Source: Beijerinckiaceae bacterium (GTDB taxonomy: Bacteria; Pseudomonadota; Alphaproteobacteria; Rhizobiales; Beijerinckiaceae). From it: a stretch of 64,000 bases of DNA. Under the pieces are notes generated by a model. The model had not been told where the DNA came from. It saw nothing but the letters and a program-made list of their open reading frames with translations, and did no database searches. The DNA is taken from assembly GCA_947370975.1 (NCBI GenBank), contig CANBNG010000010.1:83198-147197 (forward strand). The letters are read 5' to 3'. Both the position numbers and the translations under genes were made by a program. Of this stretch, positions 45,148 through 53,572 are shown in pieces (position 1 is the first letter of the stretch; each line of letters begins with the position of its first letter).

Positions 45148-45438
45148 ATGCGCCCGACGTCCCGCGCTGCCGTCCTCCTCGCATCCCTCCTCCTGGCCCT
45201 CCCCGCCCTGCCGGCGGGCGCGCAGGAGACGTTCATCATTCCGCGTGACGAGGGCTATGGGATCGCCGAATGCCTGACCGCAGGCGCAGCCTGCGCGCAT
45301 ACCGTCGCAGACGCCTGGTGCGCCGCCATGGGCCAGGGACCGTCCATCTCGTTCGGGCTGACAGAGGACGAGACCGGCTCCATCGAGAAGGCCGCAGTGA
45401 AGACGAAGGACACGGGCTTTCGGGTGACCTGCGGGTAG
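45148..45438 (+). CDS. Small secreted cysteine-containing protein
   Basis: This 96-residue protein has a signal peptide ending at AGAQ (near residue 25). The mature part of about 71 residues has four cysteines (ECLTAGAACAHTVADAWC and a C-terminal TCG). I recall similar conserved hypothetical proteins (DGYGIAECL..VADAWC) in Hyphomicrobiales, so it need not be tied to the proteases. Its place between protease genes and its export leave open a periplasmic inhibitor role, but it shows no serralysin-inhibitor motif that I recognise. Confidence 0.75.
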   Translation: MRPTSRAAVLLASLLLALPALPAGAQETFIIPRDEGYGIAECLTAGAACAHTVADAWCAAMGQGPSISFGLTEDETGSIEKAAVKTKDTGFRVTCG

Positions 45439-45571
45439 TTTGGGGCAAGGACCACCAAAATAAGCGATAGTGCCCAAATTACCGACCCTAGCTTGCGGCG
45501 CCGGAACGTCAATTATAACCTGAAGCTTAACCTTTGTTTCGTTTTAAGGTTATTTTTCGAGGTTCTTTATC

Positions 45572-45877
45572 ATGGCCACTGCACCCGCCTGTTTATCAAA
45601 TCCATACAAAAACGCGCTCCTGTGGCTTACGCCCACGAACCTTTTTCCGACACCCCAGCAGCCACTTACCTTCTCCTTCGGCGTAGCGGGCGCATACGAT
45701 CTTGATGGCGGCAAATTCACCGCCCTGCGCTGGGACCCCTCAACCGATATATAGGGGTCGGTCACCACGATGCACGGCGACAAGATCGATCTCGCTGGTT
45801 ACCAGGGCGTTCAGGCAGCCGTTCAGGTCGCCCTGCATGTGTGGGTCGATGTGACCAACATTCGCAAACAGTGCTAA
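45572..45877 (+). pseudogene. Decayed serralysin N-terminal fragment
   Basis: The frame from the ATG at 45572 encodes 60 residues, hits TAG at 45752, then continues in the same frame for 40 residues to TAA at 45875. The first part (SNPYKNALLWLTPTNLF) matches the N-terminus of protease 2 (SNPFIDALLWMNPTNLL). The part after the stop (MHGDKIDLAGYQGVQAAVQVALHVW) matches MNGDEIDL..AAVYIGLKMW of the same protein. The copy ends before the zinc site. The upstream TTATCATG context is shared with protease 2, so this is a broken duplicate. Confidence 0.88.
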
Positions 45878-45929
45878 TTTCCTTTTATAATTTTTGTCAA
45901 AAAAACATTTCATTGAAAGATTATTTATC

Positions 45930-47519
45930 ATGCCGACGACGCCCGGAAGCAGTGCCCAAAACCCCGCATTCTCAAATCCGTTTATCGATGCCCTCCTATG
46001 GATGAATCCGACGAACCTCTTGAAGAAGGTCGGAACGACTACGCAGATAAGCTATTCATTCGGTGACGCCGGCACTTATACGTATTTTTCGCCAGATGCG
46101 AAAAATCCGACATCGACAAAAGCGTCTGACTTTCAGATAAATACTATGAATTGGGATAATTACGGCGGCTTAAATGCGGCTGATAAAGGTCCGAGCGGCA
46201 AGATAAAGTTGATGAACGGCGATGAAATAGATCTCGGCAAGGTTTCCCGTGAAGACGGAACATCTCTTGTGTTGAGCGGCGAAAAAGCCGCCGTCTATAT
46301 CGGACTCAAGATGTGGAGTTCTGTTGCAGATATTCAGATTTCAATGGCTACAACGTTCGACAAAGCGACATTTAAATATCTCGCAGTCGATCAAGCCTCT
46401 ATGGTGGATTACACAGGCCTTGAAAGTGTTGGAGGGATCGCCAACATGCAGACGAATTATTCTGCAAACGTAGGCTATGCAAATACCAATTATTCGCCCG
46501 GCTATTCTGCGATCGACGTCTCTGTCTGGGATCAATGGAGCATCCTGCCAGGCGGGCAGCGATTTACAGCTATGCTTCACGAAACCGGGCATTTGCTCGG
46601 ACTGGACCACCCATTTGATGAAGATTGTCATCGAAATGACGGTTCGGCGGAGCCCGTTTTTCCAGTCTCGCAGGCAGATCAGCGCGTCTACAGCGTCATG
46701 TCCTATGACGCGGGCCTGGACTTCGAAGGCGAGAATGCAGGGTTAGGCGCTTTCGATATAGCTGCCGTTCAAGCAATTTACGGGGTGAACAAGACTTATC
46801 ACGCCACAGACGACAAGTATATTCTTCCCATGGAAGACGCGAATGGCTTGGGTTGGATGTGTCTTTGGGACACAGGCGGCGTCGATACGATTTCCGTCGC
46901 GCCAACGACGAAATCGGCGGTCATCGACCTTCAGGACGCCAGCCTCAATGTCGCCGATGGCGCCAACGCTGGCGGCTATGTATCTCGCGTTGACGGCGTC
47001 GTGGGCGGGTTCACGATAGCCAACGGCGTGGTGATCGAAAATGCCACCGGTTCGTCGGGAAACGATTCGCTGCGCGGTAATGAGTTTAATAACCGACTCG
47101 AAGGTGGGGCTGGCAACGACACACTTGTCGGCGGCTGTGGCTCGGACCACCTTATCGGCGGCGTTGGCGCAGATACATTCTGGTACAAAAACATTCACGA
47201 TTTTCACGACAAGCTTGGGTCAGGTGGCAAGCAGATCATCGATTATATCGATGACTTCAAATCGGGTACCGACAAGCTCAGTTTCAAGACCTTCGACTCG
47301 GACCCAACATCGACTTACGCGCCACGGACCTTCACCTTTATTGGCGATAGCGACGCTATTGGCGAAAAAGTCGCCTTGAAAAAAGATGGCACGGCGCAAT
47401 TGATGTTCTCGTCAAAGTCCAACAATCTGTTTGGCGATGTGAATGGCGACGGCATTACGGACTTCACCATCAAGTTGACCGGTGTGAGCTCGCTCAAGAG
47501 CACTGATTTCATCTTGTGA
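45930..47519 (+). CDS. Serralysin-like RTX metalloprotease 2 (one C-terminal module)
   Basis: The protein has 529 residues from the ATG at 45930; a TTG 12 codons upstream is less likely because the adjacent pseudogene keeps the equivalent ATG. The zinc site is HETGHLLGLDHP (H217, E218, H221, H227) with a Met-turn VMSYDAG (M257). One RTX block (GNDTLVGGCGSDHLIGGVGAD) and one C-terminal module with the calcium loop DVNGDGITD follow, and the chain ends TDFIL. No Sec signal is present. It is the shortest of the three proteases and nearest to the minimal serralysin layout. Confidence 0.9.
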   Translation: MPTTPGSSAQNPAFSNPFIDALLWMNPTNLLKKVGTTTQISYSFGDAGTYTYFSPDAKNPTSTKASDFQINTMNWDNYGGLNAADKGPSGKIKLMNGDEIDLGKVSREDGTSLVLSGEKAAVYIGLKMWSSVADIQISMATTFDKATFKYLAVDQASMVDYTGLESVGGIANMQTNYSANVGYANTNYSPGYSAIDVSVWDQWSILPGGQRFTAMLHETGHLLGLDHPFDEDCHRNDGSAEPVFPVSQADQRVYSVMSYDAGLDFEGENAGLGAFDIAAVQAIYGVNKTYHATDDKYILPMEDANGLGWMCLWDTGGVDTISVAPTTKSAVIDLQDASLNVADGANAGGYVSRVDGVVGGFTIANGVVIENATGSSGNDSLRGNEFNNRLEGGAGNDTLVGGCGSDHLIGGVGADTFWYKNIHDFHDKLGSGGKQIIDYIDDFKSGTDKLSFKTFDSDPTSTYAPRTFTFIGDSDAIGEKVALKKDGTAQLMFSSKSNNLFGDVNGDGITDFTIKLTGVSSLKSTDFIL

Positions 47520-47540
47520 TCAATATTGGCTGACATCTCG

Positions 47541-47565
47541 CTGGGCGGGGGTTTTCTCCGCCCAG
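47541..47565 (+). terminator. Hairpin after protease 2
   Basis: Arms CTGGGCGG and CCGCCCAG flank a nine-base T-rich loop, 22 bases after the stop. No T-run follows, so efficiency is uncertain. Confidence 0.6.
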
Positions 47566-47622
47566 CATACCGTGAATGAACAAAATTCCTTGATCAGCTC
47601 ACCGATTCATTGAGGACATCGC

Positions 47623-50295
47623 ATGACAGATAATCTCCCAACAGCCGTCGTGCGACGGACTGGAAACACTTTTGTCGATAATATCGCCGGAATTATTCCT
47701 GCAACGACCCCGTTTGCCCGGAGCGGAACGACGACCATTATCAAATACGCCTTCGCCGGTATTATCAGAGATCTCGACATCGATGCTTTCGAACTTTCAA
47801 CGAACAAGTTCGATACTTCGGCCTGGACCAATGATACAGGACCGAACGGCAGCACATTCAGAACGATGAATGGAGATGTGATTGAACTGGGGGCACTGCG
47901 CGGAGAAAAGGCCCTTGCCTATATAGCGCTGAATATGTGGTCATCTGTAGCAAATGTAAGCCTCGCAAGCGCGCCCAACGTAAACTTCAAGAACGTTGCC
48001 GCCTCCGACGAATATACGTTCAAATTCGCATTAGCGGATTCGCCTAATTACCTGAAATATGCCGGAGCCCCCAGCGGTGGCCACGGGCATGCGTGGTTCG
48101 ATGACAGAGCCTTCACGGGCGCAAGCGGAACATCGCTGGACGCGGGCTGGGGCGTTTTCGACAAGGGCGACGTAGATTGGAAAGATGGGCCGCTGGTTGG
48201 CACTGCGGGGTTCGACATGCTCCTGCATGAAATCGGCCACATGTTTGGTTTCATGCATCCGAAGGACTTGGCCAACATCGGTTCATGGAGCCCGCTTCTC
48301 GACGATTCAAACCCAACGATCATGACCCAAAATCAGACCCTTCCCATGGCGGGTCTTGGCGCAATCGACATTGCCGCCATGCAGGCCATTTATGGCGTCA
48401 ATACCAATTATCACGCCGGCAACGACGTCTATGCCCTGCAAACCAGCAAGCCGGCATTGTCGGGAAACCAAAACCTCGGCTGGATGTGCCTCTGGGATGC
48501 CGGTGGCGCCAACGATTCAATTGAAGTGGGCGCAGGAACCTATGGCAGCGCGATGATCGACCTGCGGTCTGCAACCCTCAAGGATGAAGTGGGCGGCGCC
48601 GGCTGGCGCTCCTATGTGCAAGGAGTCGATGCCGGCTTTACAATTGCCAACGGGGCGAAGATCGAAAATGCCAGGGGCGGCTCGGGCAACGATACGCTGC
48701 AAGGCAACCAATACGACAATCAGCTTCAGGGCGGAGCCGGCGATGACAGGCTCATCGGCGCCATGGGATCGGACCGCATGGCCGGGGGCGTCGGCGCGGA
48801 TATGTTCGTCTTTGGCGGAGCCGGCGATTTCATCTCCACCGACCGTGCCTGTGTGGTCGATTATGTCGATGATTTCACTTCGGGTGTCGACACGCTCGAT
48901 TTCCGCAATTTCGACCTCGACACCACCGGCGGCACGACCCGTAAACTGGTGACCTTCCGCACACAGAATGACGGCCAGTTCAGCAGAAATGCGAATGCCG
49001 TGGAACTGTCGTTCAACAAGAATACGAAGATGCTGCTGGGCGATCTGAACGGCGATGGCGTCGCCGACTTCTCGATCGCTATGGCGGGCGTCACGTCCCT
49101 CAGCATCAACGATTTCATATTCCAGAACGCACTTGTCTCGGGGACAAATGGCAACGATTTTATGGCAGCCAAATCCGGAGACGACACCTACATCGGCGGA
49201 AGCGGCGCCGATACAATGGCGGGCGGTATGGGCTCGGATCAATTTGTGTTCCGCAATATCACCGATTTCAGATCCGCAGACGGCAAGACAAGTCTAACCG
49301 ACAGAATCGTCGACTTTACATCAGGGGTCGACAAACTTGATTTTCGGAATTTTGCAAGCAACGGCTCCGCAACAGTTAAAAGCAGCTTTACCTTTACCGG
49401 CGTCGACACGTCTTTCAAGGCCACACAAGCCCCGCAATTGCGCTTCAACAGCGCGAGCAAAACCCTCCAGGGCGATTCTAACGGCGACGGACAGGCAGAT
49501 TTCAGTCTTGAACTGTCTGGCGTGTCATCGCTCAAGGAAGGCGATTTCATCTTCTTGAACGATACGCTCCTTGGCAGCGCATCTGATGACGTGCTGACGG
49601 GCGGCCAGGGCAATGACCTTATCGATGGCGGCTTCGGCGCAGATGTGCTGATCGGCGGCTACGGCAGCGATACGTTGCGCGGAGGAGACGGCGCAGACAC
49701 GCTCATCGGCGGCACGGCTGATAACAGTAACCTCCTCGACGGAGCGCTGGGCGCGGATTCACTTGCTGGAGGTTGGGGCTCCGACACATTGCTGGGTGGA
49801 GATGGCGCAGACATCCTCCTTGGCGATGCGCTCAACCCCGATAACGACGGTGGAAATGACTCACTTGTTGGCGGAGCAGGTGCGGACACTCTGTCAGGCG
49901 GCAGCGGGGACGATACTTTATCGGGCGCGTTCGATCTTGATGTCTTGACGGGTGACAATGGGAAAGACACGTTCGCGTTCAGCGCGTCCGCGTTGGCGAC
50001 AAAAACCAGCAGAGCGGCATCTGCCACGATCGTTGACTTTGAAAAGGGACTCGACATTCTCGATTTCCGCGCTTTCAAATATTATGCGGGCAACGTCACG
50101 ACAAACACCAGTTTCACATTCCTCGGCAATGCAGACAGCAGCTTCGTCTTCACCAAAAACAACGTCTCCCAGATGGCTTTCCAGCAGAGCATCGGTGCGC
50201 TCATTGGCGATGCCAACGGCGACGGGATAATCGACTTCAGACTCTTCATCGATTCTGGAGCGCAATTGGGTGCGAGCGATCTCCTCTTGCGATAA
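47623..50295 (+). CDS. Serralysin-like RTX metalloprotease 3 (three C-terminal modules)
   Basis: This 890-residue protein has a good GAGG site. The zinc site is HEIGHMFGFMHP (H202, E203, H206, H212). The usual Met-turn MSY is replaced by IMTQN (M234), so the Tyr that caps the zinc in serralysins is Gln236. Three C-terminal modules follow, with calcium loops DLNGDGVAD, DSNGDGQAD and DANGDGIID, each closing with DFIF/DLLL, and long RTX blocks between them (most dense near residues 650-770). It ends SDLLLR. It is probably secreted by a type I system encoded elsewhere. Confidence 0.9.
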   Translation: MTDNLPTAVVRRTGNTFVDNIAGIIPATTPFARSGTTTIIKYAFAGIIRDLDIDAFELSTNKFDTSAWTNDTGPNGSTFRTMNGDVIELGALRGEKALAYIALNMWSSVANVSLASAPNVNFKNVAASDEYTFKFALADSPNYLKYAGAPSGGHGHAWFDDRAFTGASGTSLDAGWGVFDKGDVDWKDGPLVGTAGFDMLLHEIGHMFGFMHPKDLANIGSWSPLLDDSNPTIMTQNQTLPMAGLGAIDIAAMQAIYGVNTNYHAGNDVYALQTSKPALSGNQNLGWMCLWDAGGANDSIEVGAGTYGSAMIDLRSATLKDEVGGAGWRSYVQGVDAGFTIANGAKIENARGGSGNDTLQGNQYDNQLQGGAGDDRLIGAMGSDRMAGGVGADMFVFGGAGDFISTDRACVVDYVDDFTSGVDTLDFRNFDLDTTGGTTRKLVTFRTQNDGQFSRNANAVELSFNKNTKMLLGDLNGDGVADFSIAMAGVTSLSINDFIFQNALVSGTNGNDFMAAKSGDDTYIGGSGADTMAGGMGSDQFVFRNITDFRSADGKTSLTDRIVDFTSGVDKLDFRNFASNGSATVKSSFTFTGVDTSFKATQAPQLRFNSASKTLQGDSNGDGQADFSLELSGVSSLKEGDFIFLNDTLLGSASDDVLTGGQGNDLIDGGFGADVLIGGYGSDTLRGGDGADTLIGGTADNSNLLDGALGADSLAGGWGSDTLLGGDGADILLGDALNPDNDGGNDSLVGGAGADTLSGGSGDDTLSGAFDLDVLTGDNGKDTFAFSASALATKTSRAASATIVDFEKGLDILDFRAFKYYAGNVTTNTSFTFLGNADSSFVFTKNNVSQMAFQQSIGALIGDANGDGIIDFRLFIDSGAQLGASDLLLR

Positions 50296-50313
50296 TGGCA
50301 CAGTCGCGATGCC

Positions 50314-50342
50314 GAGACTGGATCATTCCCTGATCCAGTCTC
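50314..50342. terminator. Bidirectional hairpin between protease 3 and creA
   Basis: A perfect 12-base stem (GAGACTGGATCA / TGATCCAGTCTC) with loop TTCCC starts 19 bases after the protease stop. It contains the last codons and the stop of the convergent creA gene. No strong T-run is present on either side. Confidence 0.65.
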
Positions 50343-50844
50343 CACATTTTGGCGTGTCGCCCGTGGCGCCCCAGGGTTGCACGGGCACGCTTGAGGTCGA
50401 ATTCTTCGGCGAGCCTTCGATGAGCCTGTCGGAATAGACCATGTAGACCAGCACATTGCGCTTGGCGTCGCAGCCGCGCACGATCTGCATTTTCTTGAAG
50501 ATCAGCGACCGGCGTTCGCGAAACACCACGTCGCCCTGCTCGCTCTTTTCCTTGAATTTGATCGGCCCATATTGCCGGCAGGCGAGCGAAACGTCGGAGA
50601 CTTCCTCGGCCACGCCAAAGGCGCCCGCAATGCCGCCGCGCTCGGGCACCGTATACCAGCAGGCGACGCCCTCCACGACGGGATCATCGAGCCCATAGGT
50701 CGCGAGCTTGTCATTGGGCGTCAGCCATTTGAACACGGTCGATTTGCGGAAGATGAGGTCGGGCCCCTCGCCCTGCGCGCTTGCGGCCCCGCAAAGGCAC
50801 AGCCCGACCAGAAGGCTAAAGGCAAAGGATTGCCGCAGGCTCAT
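50323..50844 (-). CDS. creA: CreA family protein
   Basis: The protein has 173 residues from the ATG at 50844, which has GAGGA five to six bases upstream; four more in-frame Met codons lie further up in a short repeat. A signal peptide ends at ASAQ. The CreA core is clear: a DLIFRKSTVFKWLTPNDKL start, VEGVACWYT, SLACRQYGPI and RERRSLIFKKMQIVRGCD. The function of CreA is unknown. Its end is folded into the terminator hairpin shared with protease 3. Confidence 0.9.
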   Translation of the reverse strand: MSLRQSFAFSLLVGLCLCGAASAQGEGPDLIFRKSTVFKWLTPNDKLATYGLDDPVVEGVACWYTVPERGGIAGAFGVAEEVSDVSLACRQYGPIKFKEKSEQGDVVFRERRSLIFKKMQIVRGCDAKRNVLVYMVYSDRLIEGSPKNSTSSVPVQPWGATGDTPKCGDWIRE

Positions 50845-50857
50845 AACGTTCCTCATT

Positions 50858-50881
50858 GCCACCCTCATGGCCACCCTCATC
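50858..50881. repeat. 12-base tandem repeat upstream of creA
   Basis: Two tandem copies of GCCACCCTCAT followed by G or C produce extra in-frame ATG codons just upstream of the chosen creA start. It may reflect replication slippage. Confidence 0.6.
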
Positions 50882-51065
50882 GCGCTCGTCTCTTGATCCT
50901 ACCTCTGATATGGGGAGCCGGCGCGTCCTCGCACAGGCCCGCCTTTTTGCGGCCAACAAGGGCGCGCAAAGAGAGAACGACACACAGGTCATTTCGCACC
51001 ACATACACGACTCAGGCTATATCTGCCGCGGTCTGGCCGGCGCGGAACAGGGACACGAGGACGTC

Positions 51066-52262
51066 ATGAAGCGGATCGATGAAAAAGCCTCCCCGGCGCG
51101 CCAGTGGCGTCTTGGCCGGGTGCTTTCCGCCATGCTTCTGATGGCCGGCTTCAGCGCAACCGAGACGGGGGCGCTCGCCCAATCGCTCGAATGCAACCGC
51201 CTGCAGGCGCAGATCGCCTCGCTTGGCCCCCCCGGCATGGGGGGCGACCCTGCCCGCGCGCAGCAATTCCGCCAGGCGGCGCAAAACCAGCAATCCGAGC
51301 TTGAGCGCACCGCGAGCTATTCCCGCTCGATTGGCTGCGAGCGCAAACAATTCCTTTTCTTTGGCGATGCGCCGCCGCCAGAATGCGGCCAAATCGGGCA
51401 GCAGATCGGGCGCATGCGCAACAATCTCGAACAATTGCGTGCGCAGGCCCAGCAGGCGGGCGGCGACGATGGCCAGCGCCGCGACCTGACCGCGCGTTAC
51501 GAGGCGACCTGCCGCGGCCAGCAGCCCGCCAGCCGCAACCTGCTCGAGACGCTGTTTGGCGGGGGCGCAAGCAACCCGCGTGACGTGCCGCTGGAAGGCG
51601 CCGAGCTGTTTCCGCAGGAAGACGCGCCGCCCGGCGCAGGCTCTGTTGCGGTCTGCGTGCGCAGTTGCGATGGCGGCTTCTTCCCGGTGTCCTATTCAGC
51701 CAATCGCGCGCGCTATGGCGAGCTTGGCGAATTGTGCCAGGCCATGTGCCCCAATGCGGAGACGCAGCTTTTCACCATGGCCTTTGGCCGCGAGATCGAG
51801 CAATCGGTCTCGTCCGAGGGCAAGCCCTATACATCGCTGCCCAATGCCGCCCGTTTCCGCACGAAATACGATCCGACCTGCACCTGCAAACGAACCGATC
51901 AGAGCTGGGTCGAGGCGCTGGGTACGGCTGAAAAACTGCTTGGCCGCGACAGCCGCCGCGACCAGATTGTGACGCCCGAGCGCGCCGCTGAATTGTCGCG
52001 CCCGCAGGCCGCGCGCCCAACCAAGCCCGATCCCAAGGCTGCCGCCAAAGCATCGCCAAAGGCCTCGGCCATCGAGCAGGAAATCGCAGCTGACGCGGCG
52101 ACCGGCGCGCAGGTTCCCACCGCCTCCAAGGAATCCGCCGGCATTGCGGTAGGCGGCGGACAGGCGGGGTCGAATTACACGCTGCGCGATGGCGCAACGC
52201 GCGAAGTGACAACGCCCGATGGGCTCAAGCGGAAAGTGCGGACAGTCGGGCCATTGCTGTAG
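51066..52262 (+). CDS. DUF2865 secreted protein
   Basis: The protein has 398 residues from the ATG at 51066 with GAGG six bases upstream. A signal peptide ends at GALAQ (near residue 39). The coiled N-terminal part is rich in Gln/Arg (residues 45-170), then comes the DUF2865 core with VAVCVRSCDGGFFPVSY, LCQAMCPNAETQLFTM and YDPTCTCKR, whose paired cysteines suggest disulfides. The tail is Pro/Ala/Lys-rich. DUF2865 is largely confined to Hyphomicrobiales and its role is unknown. Its end overlaps the convergent gltX by 38 bases. Confidence 0.85.
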   Translation: MKRIDEKASPARQWRLGRVLSAMLLMAGFSATETGALAQSLECNRLQAQIASLGPPGMGGDPARAQQFRQAAQNQQSELERTASYSRSIGCERKQFLFFGDAPPPECGQIGQQIGRMRNNLEQLRAQAQQAGGDDGQRRDLTARYEATCRGQQPASRNLLETLFGGGASNPRDVPLEGAELFPQEDAPPGAGSVAVCVRSCDGGFFPVSYSANRARYGELGELCQAMCPNAETQLFTMAFGREIEQSVSSEGKPYTSLPNAARFRTKYDPTCTCKRTDQSWVEALGTAEKLLGRDSRRDQIVTPERAAELSRPQAARPTKPDPKAAAKASPKASAIEQEIAADAATGAQVPTASKESAGIAVGGGQAGSNYTLRDGATREVTTPDGLKRKVRTVGPLL

Positions 52263-53571
52263 CCCGACCGATCAAGGGCAGCAGTGCGGCAAGTTCAGGC
52301 CCCTGATCGCGGCCTGTGAGGGCAAGGCGCAGGGGATGGAACAAGGCCTTGCCCTTGCGGCCGGTCTTTTCCTTGATCGCTTGCGTCCAGCGGCTCCAGC
52401 TCTTCTCGTCAAAGACCTCGTCGGGCAGAAGCGCCAGCGCCTGCGCGCAATAATCCGCATCCTCGATCACGCAGGTGATCTCGCCCTCGACGACGCGCCA
52501 CCAATCGAGCACCTCGCGCAATTGCGAAAGATTGCCACGCACGGCAAGCCAGAAAGGCTCGGCCTTGGCGCCCGCAATATCGAAATGCGCCAGCCGTTCG
52601 CGCATATCTTCAAACGAAAGCGCATGGAGCGTGCGCGCCGACAAGGCTGCAAGCTCGGCCTCGTCAAAGCGCGCGGCATTGCGCGACACATGCGAAAGAT
52701 CGAAAACCGCGCCCAATTCATCAAGCGATGCGACCGGATGCACGGAATCCGACGAGCCGGTCAGAACCGCGAGTGCGGCCACCGCCAGTGGCTCGATGCC
52801 GGCATCGCGCAAGCCACCAATCGAGAGCGCGCCCGAGCGTTTGGACAGGCCCTCGCCGCTTGCAGCGGTGAGCAGATTATGGTGGCCAAAGACCGGCGCA
52901 TGGCCCGCGCCCGCGAGCGTCTCGAAGAGCTGGATCTGCACCGCCGTATTGGTCACATGATCCTCGCCACGGATCACATGCGTGATGCCAAGATCGATAT
53001 CATCAACGACGGAGGGCAAGGTGTAGAGATAGGTTTCATCTTCGCGGATGAGCACCGGATCGGACAAGGAGCCGGATTCGATATGGCTCGCCCCGCGCAC
53101 CAGATCGTCCCAGTGCATCGTGCGATCTTCGAGCTTGAAGCGCCAATGCGGACGCCGGCCGCTGGCTTCGAGCTGCGCGCGCTCGTCGGGCGTGAGGTTA
53201 AGCGCCGCGCGGTCATAGACCGGGGGCTGGCCACGCGCGATCTGGCGCTTGCGCCGGCGGTCAAGTTCATCAGCGGTTTCATAGCAGGGATAAAGACGCC
53301 CGGCTGCTTTCAGCTTTTGCGCGGCCGCATCGTAAAGCGCAAAGCGCTGGGACTGGCGCACGACAAGATCAGGCCTAATGCCAAGCCAGGCGAGATCCAC
53401 CTCAATCGCCTGCGCATATTCTTCCTTGGAGCGCTCGAGATCGGTGTCGTCGAAGCGCAGCACGAATTCCCCCAGCCGTTTCTTAGCAAACAGCCAGTTG
53501 AAGAAAGCCGTGCGCGCATTGCCGATATGAATGCGGCCTGTGGGCGAGGGAGCAAAGCGAACCTTGGTCAT
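52225..53571 (-). CDS. gltX: Glutamyl-tRNA synthetase, second type
   Basis: The protein has 448 residues from the ATG at 53571. HIGN lies in APSPTGRIHIGNART and the second signature is GEGLSKRSGALS in place of KLSKR, as seen in the GltX2-type enzymes of alphaproteobacteria. It is shorter than the 470-residue primary enzyme. In organisms with two copies this form may charge tRNA-Gln for later amidation; the other copy is not in the window. It starts one base after the nadE stop, and its 3' end runs into the DUF2865 gene. Confidence 0.93.
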   Translation of the reverse strand: MTKVRFAPSPTGRIHIGNARTAFFNWLFAKKRLGEFVLRFDDTDLERSKEEYAQAIEVDLAWLGIRPDLVVRQSQRFALYDAAAQKLKAAGRLYPCYETADELDRRRKRQIARGQPPVYDRAALNLTPDERAQLEASGRRPHWRFKLEDRTMHWDDLVRGASHIESGSLSDPVLIREDETYLYTLPSVVDDIDLGITHVIRGEDHVTNTAVQIQLFETLAGAGHAPVFGHHNLLTAASGEGLSKRSGALSIGGLRDAGIEPLAVAALAVLTGSSDSVHPVASLDELGAVFDLSHVSRNAARFDEAELAALSARTLHALSFEDMRERLAHFDIAGAKAEPFWLAVRGNLSQLREVLDWWRVVEGEITCVIEDADYCAQALALLPDEVFDEKSWSRWTQAIKEKTGRKGKALFHPLRLALTGRDQGPELAALLPLIGRATAMARLSALSA

Positions 53572-53572
53572 G

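Noticed and set aside
45752..45754. TAG as a programmed read-through codon (pyrrolysine or suppression)
   Set aside because: The frame ends soon after at TAA and lacks the zinc site and RTX region, so decay is the simpler explanation.
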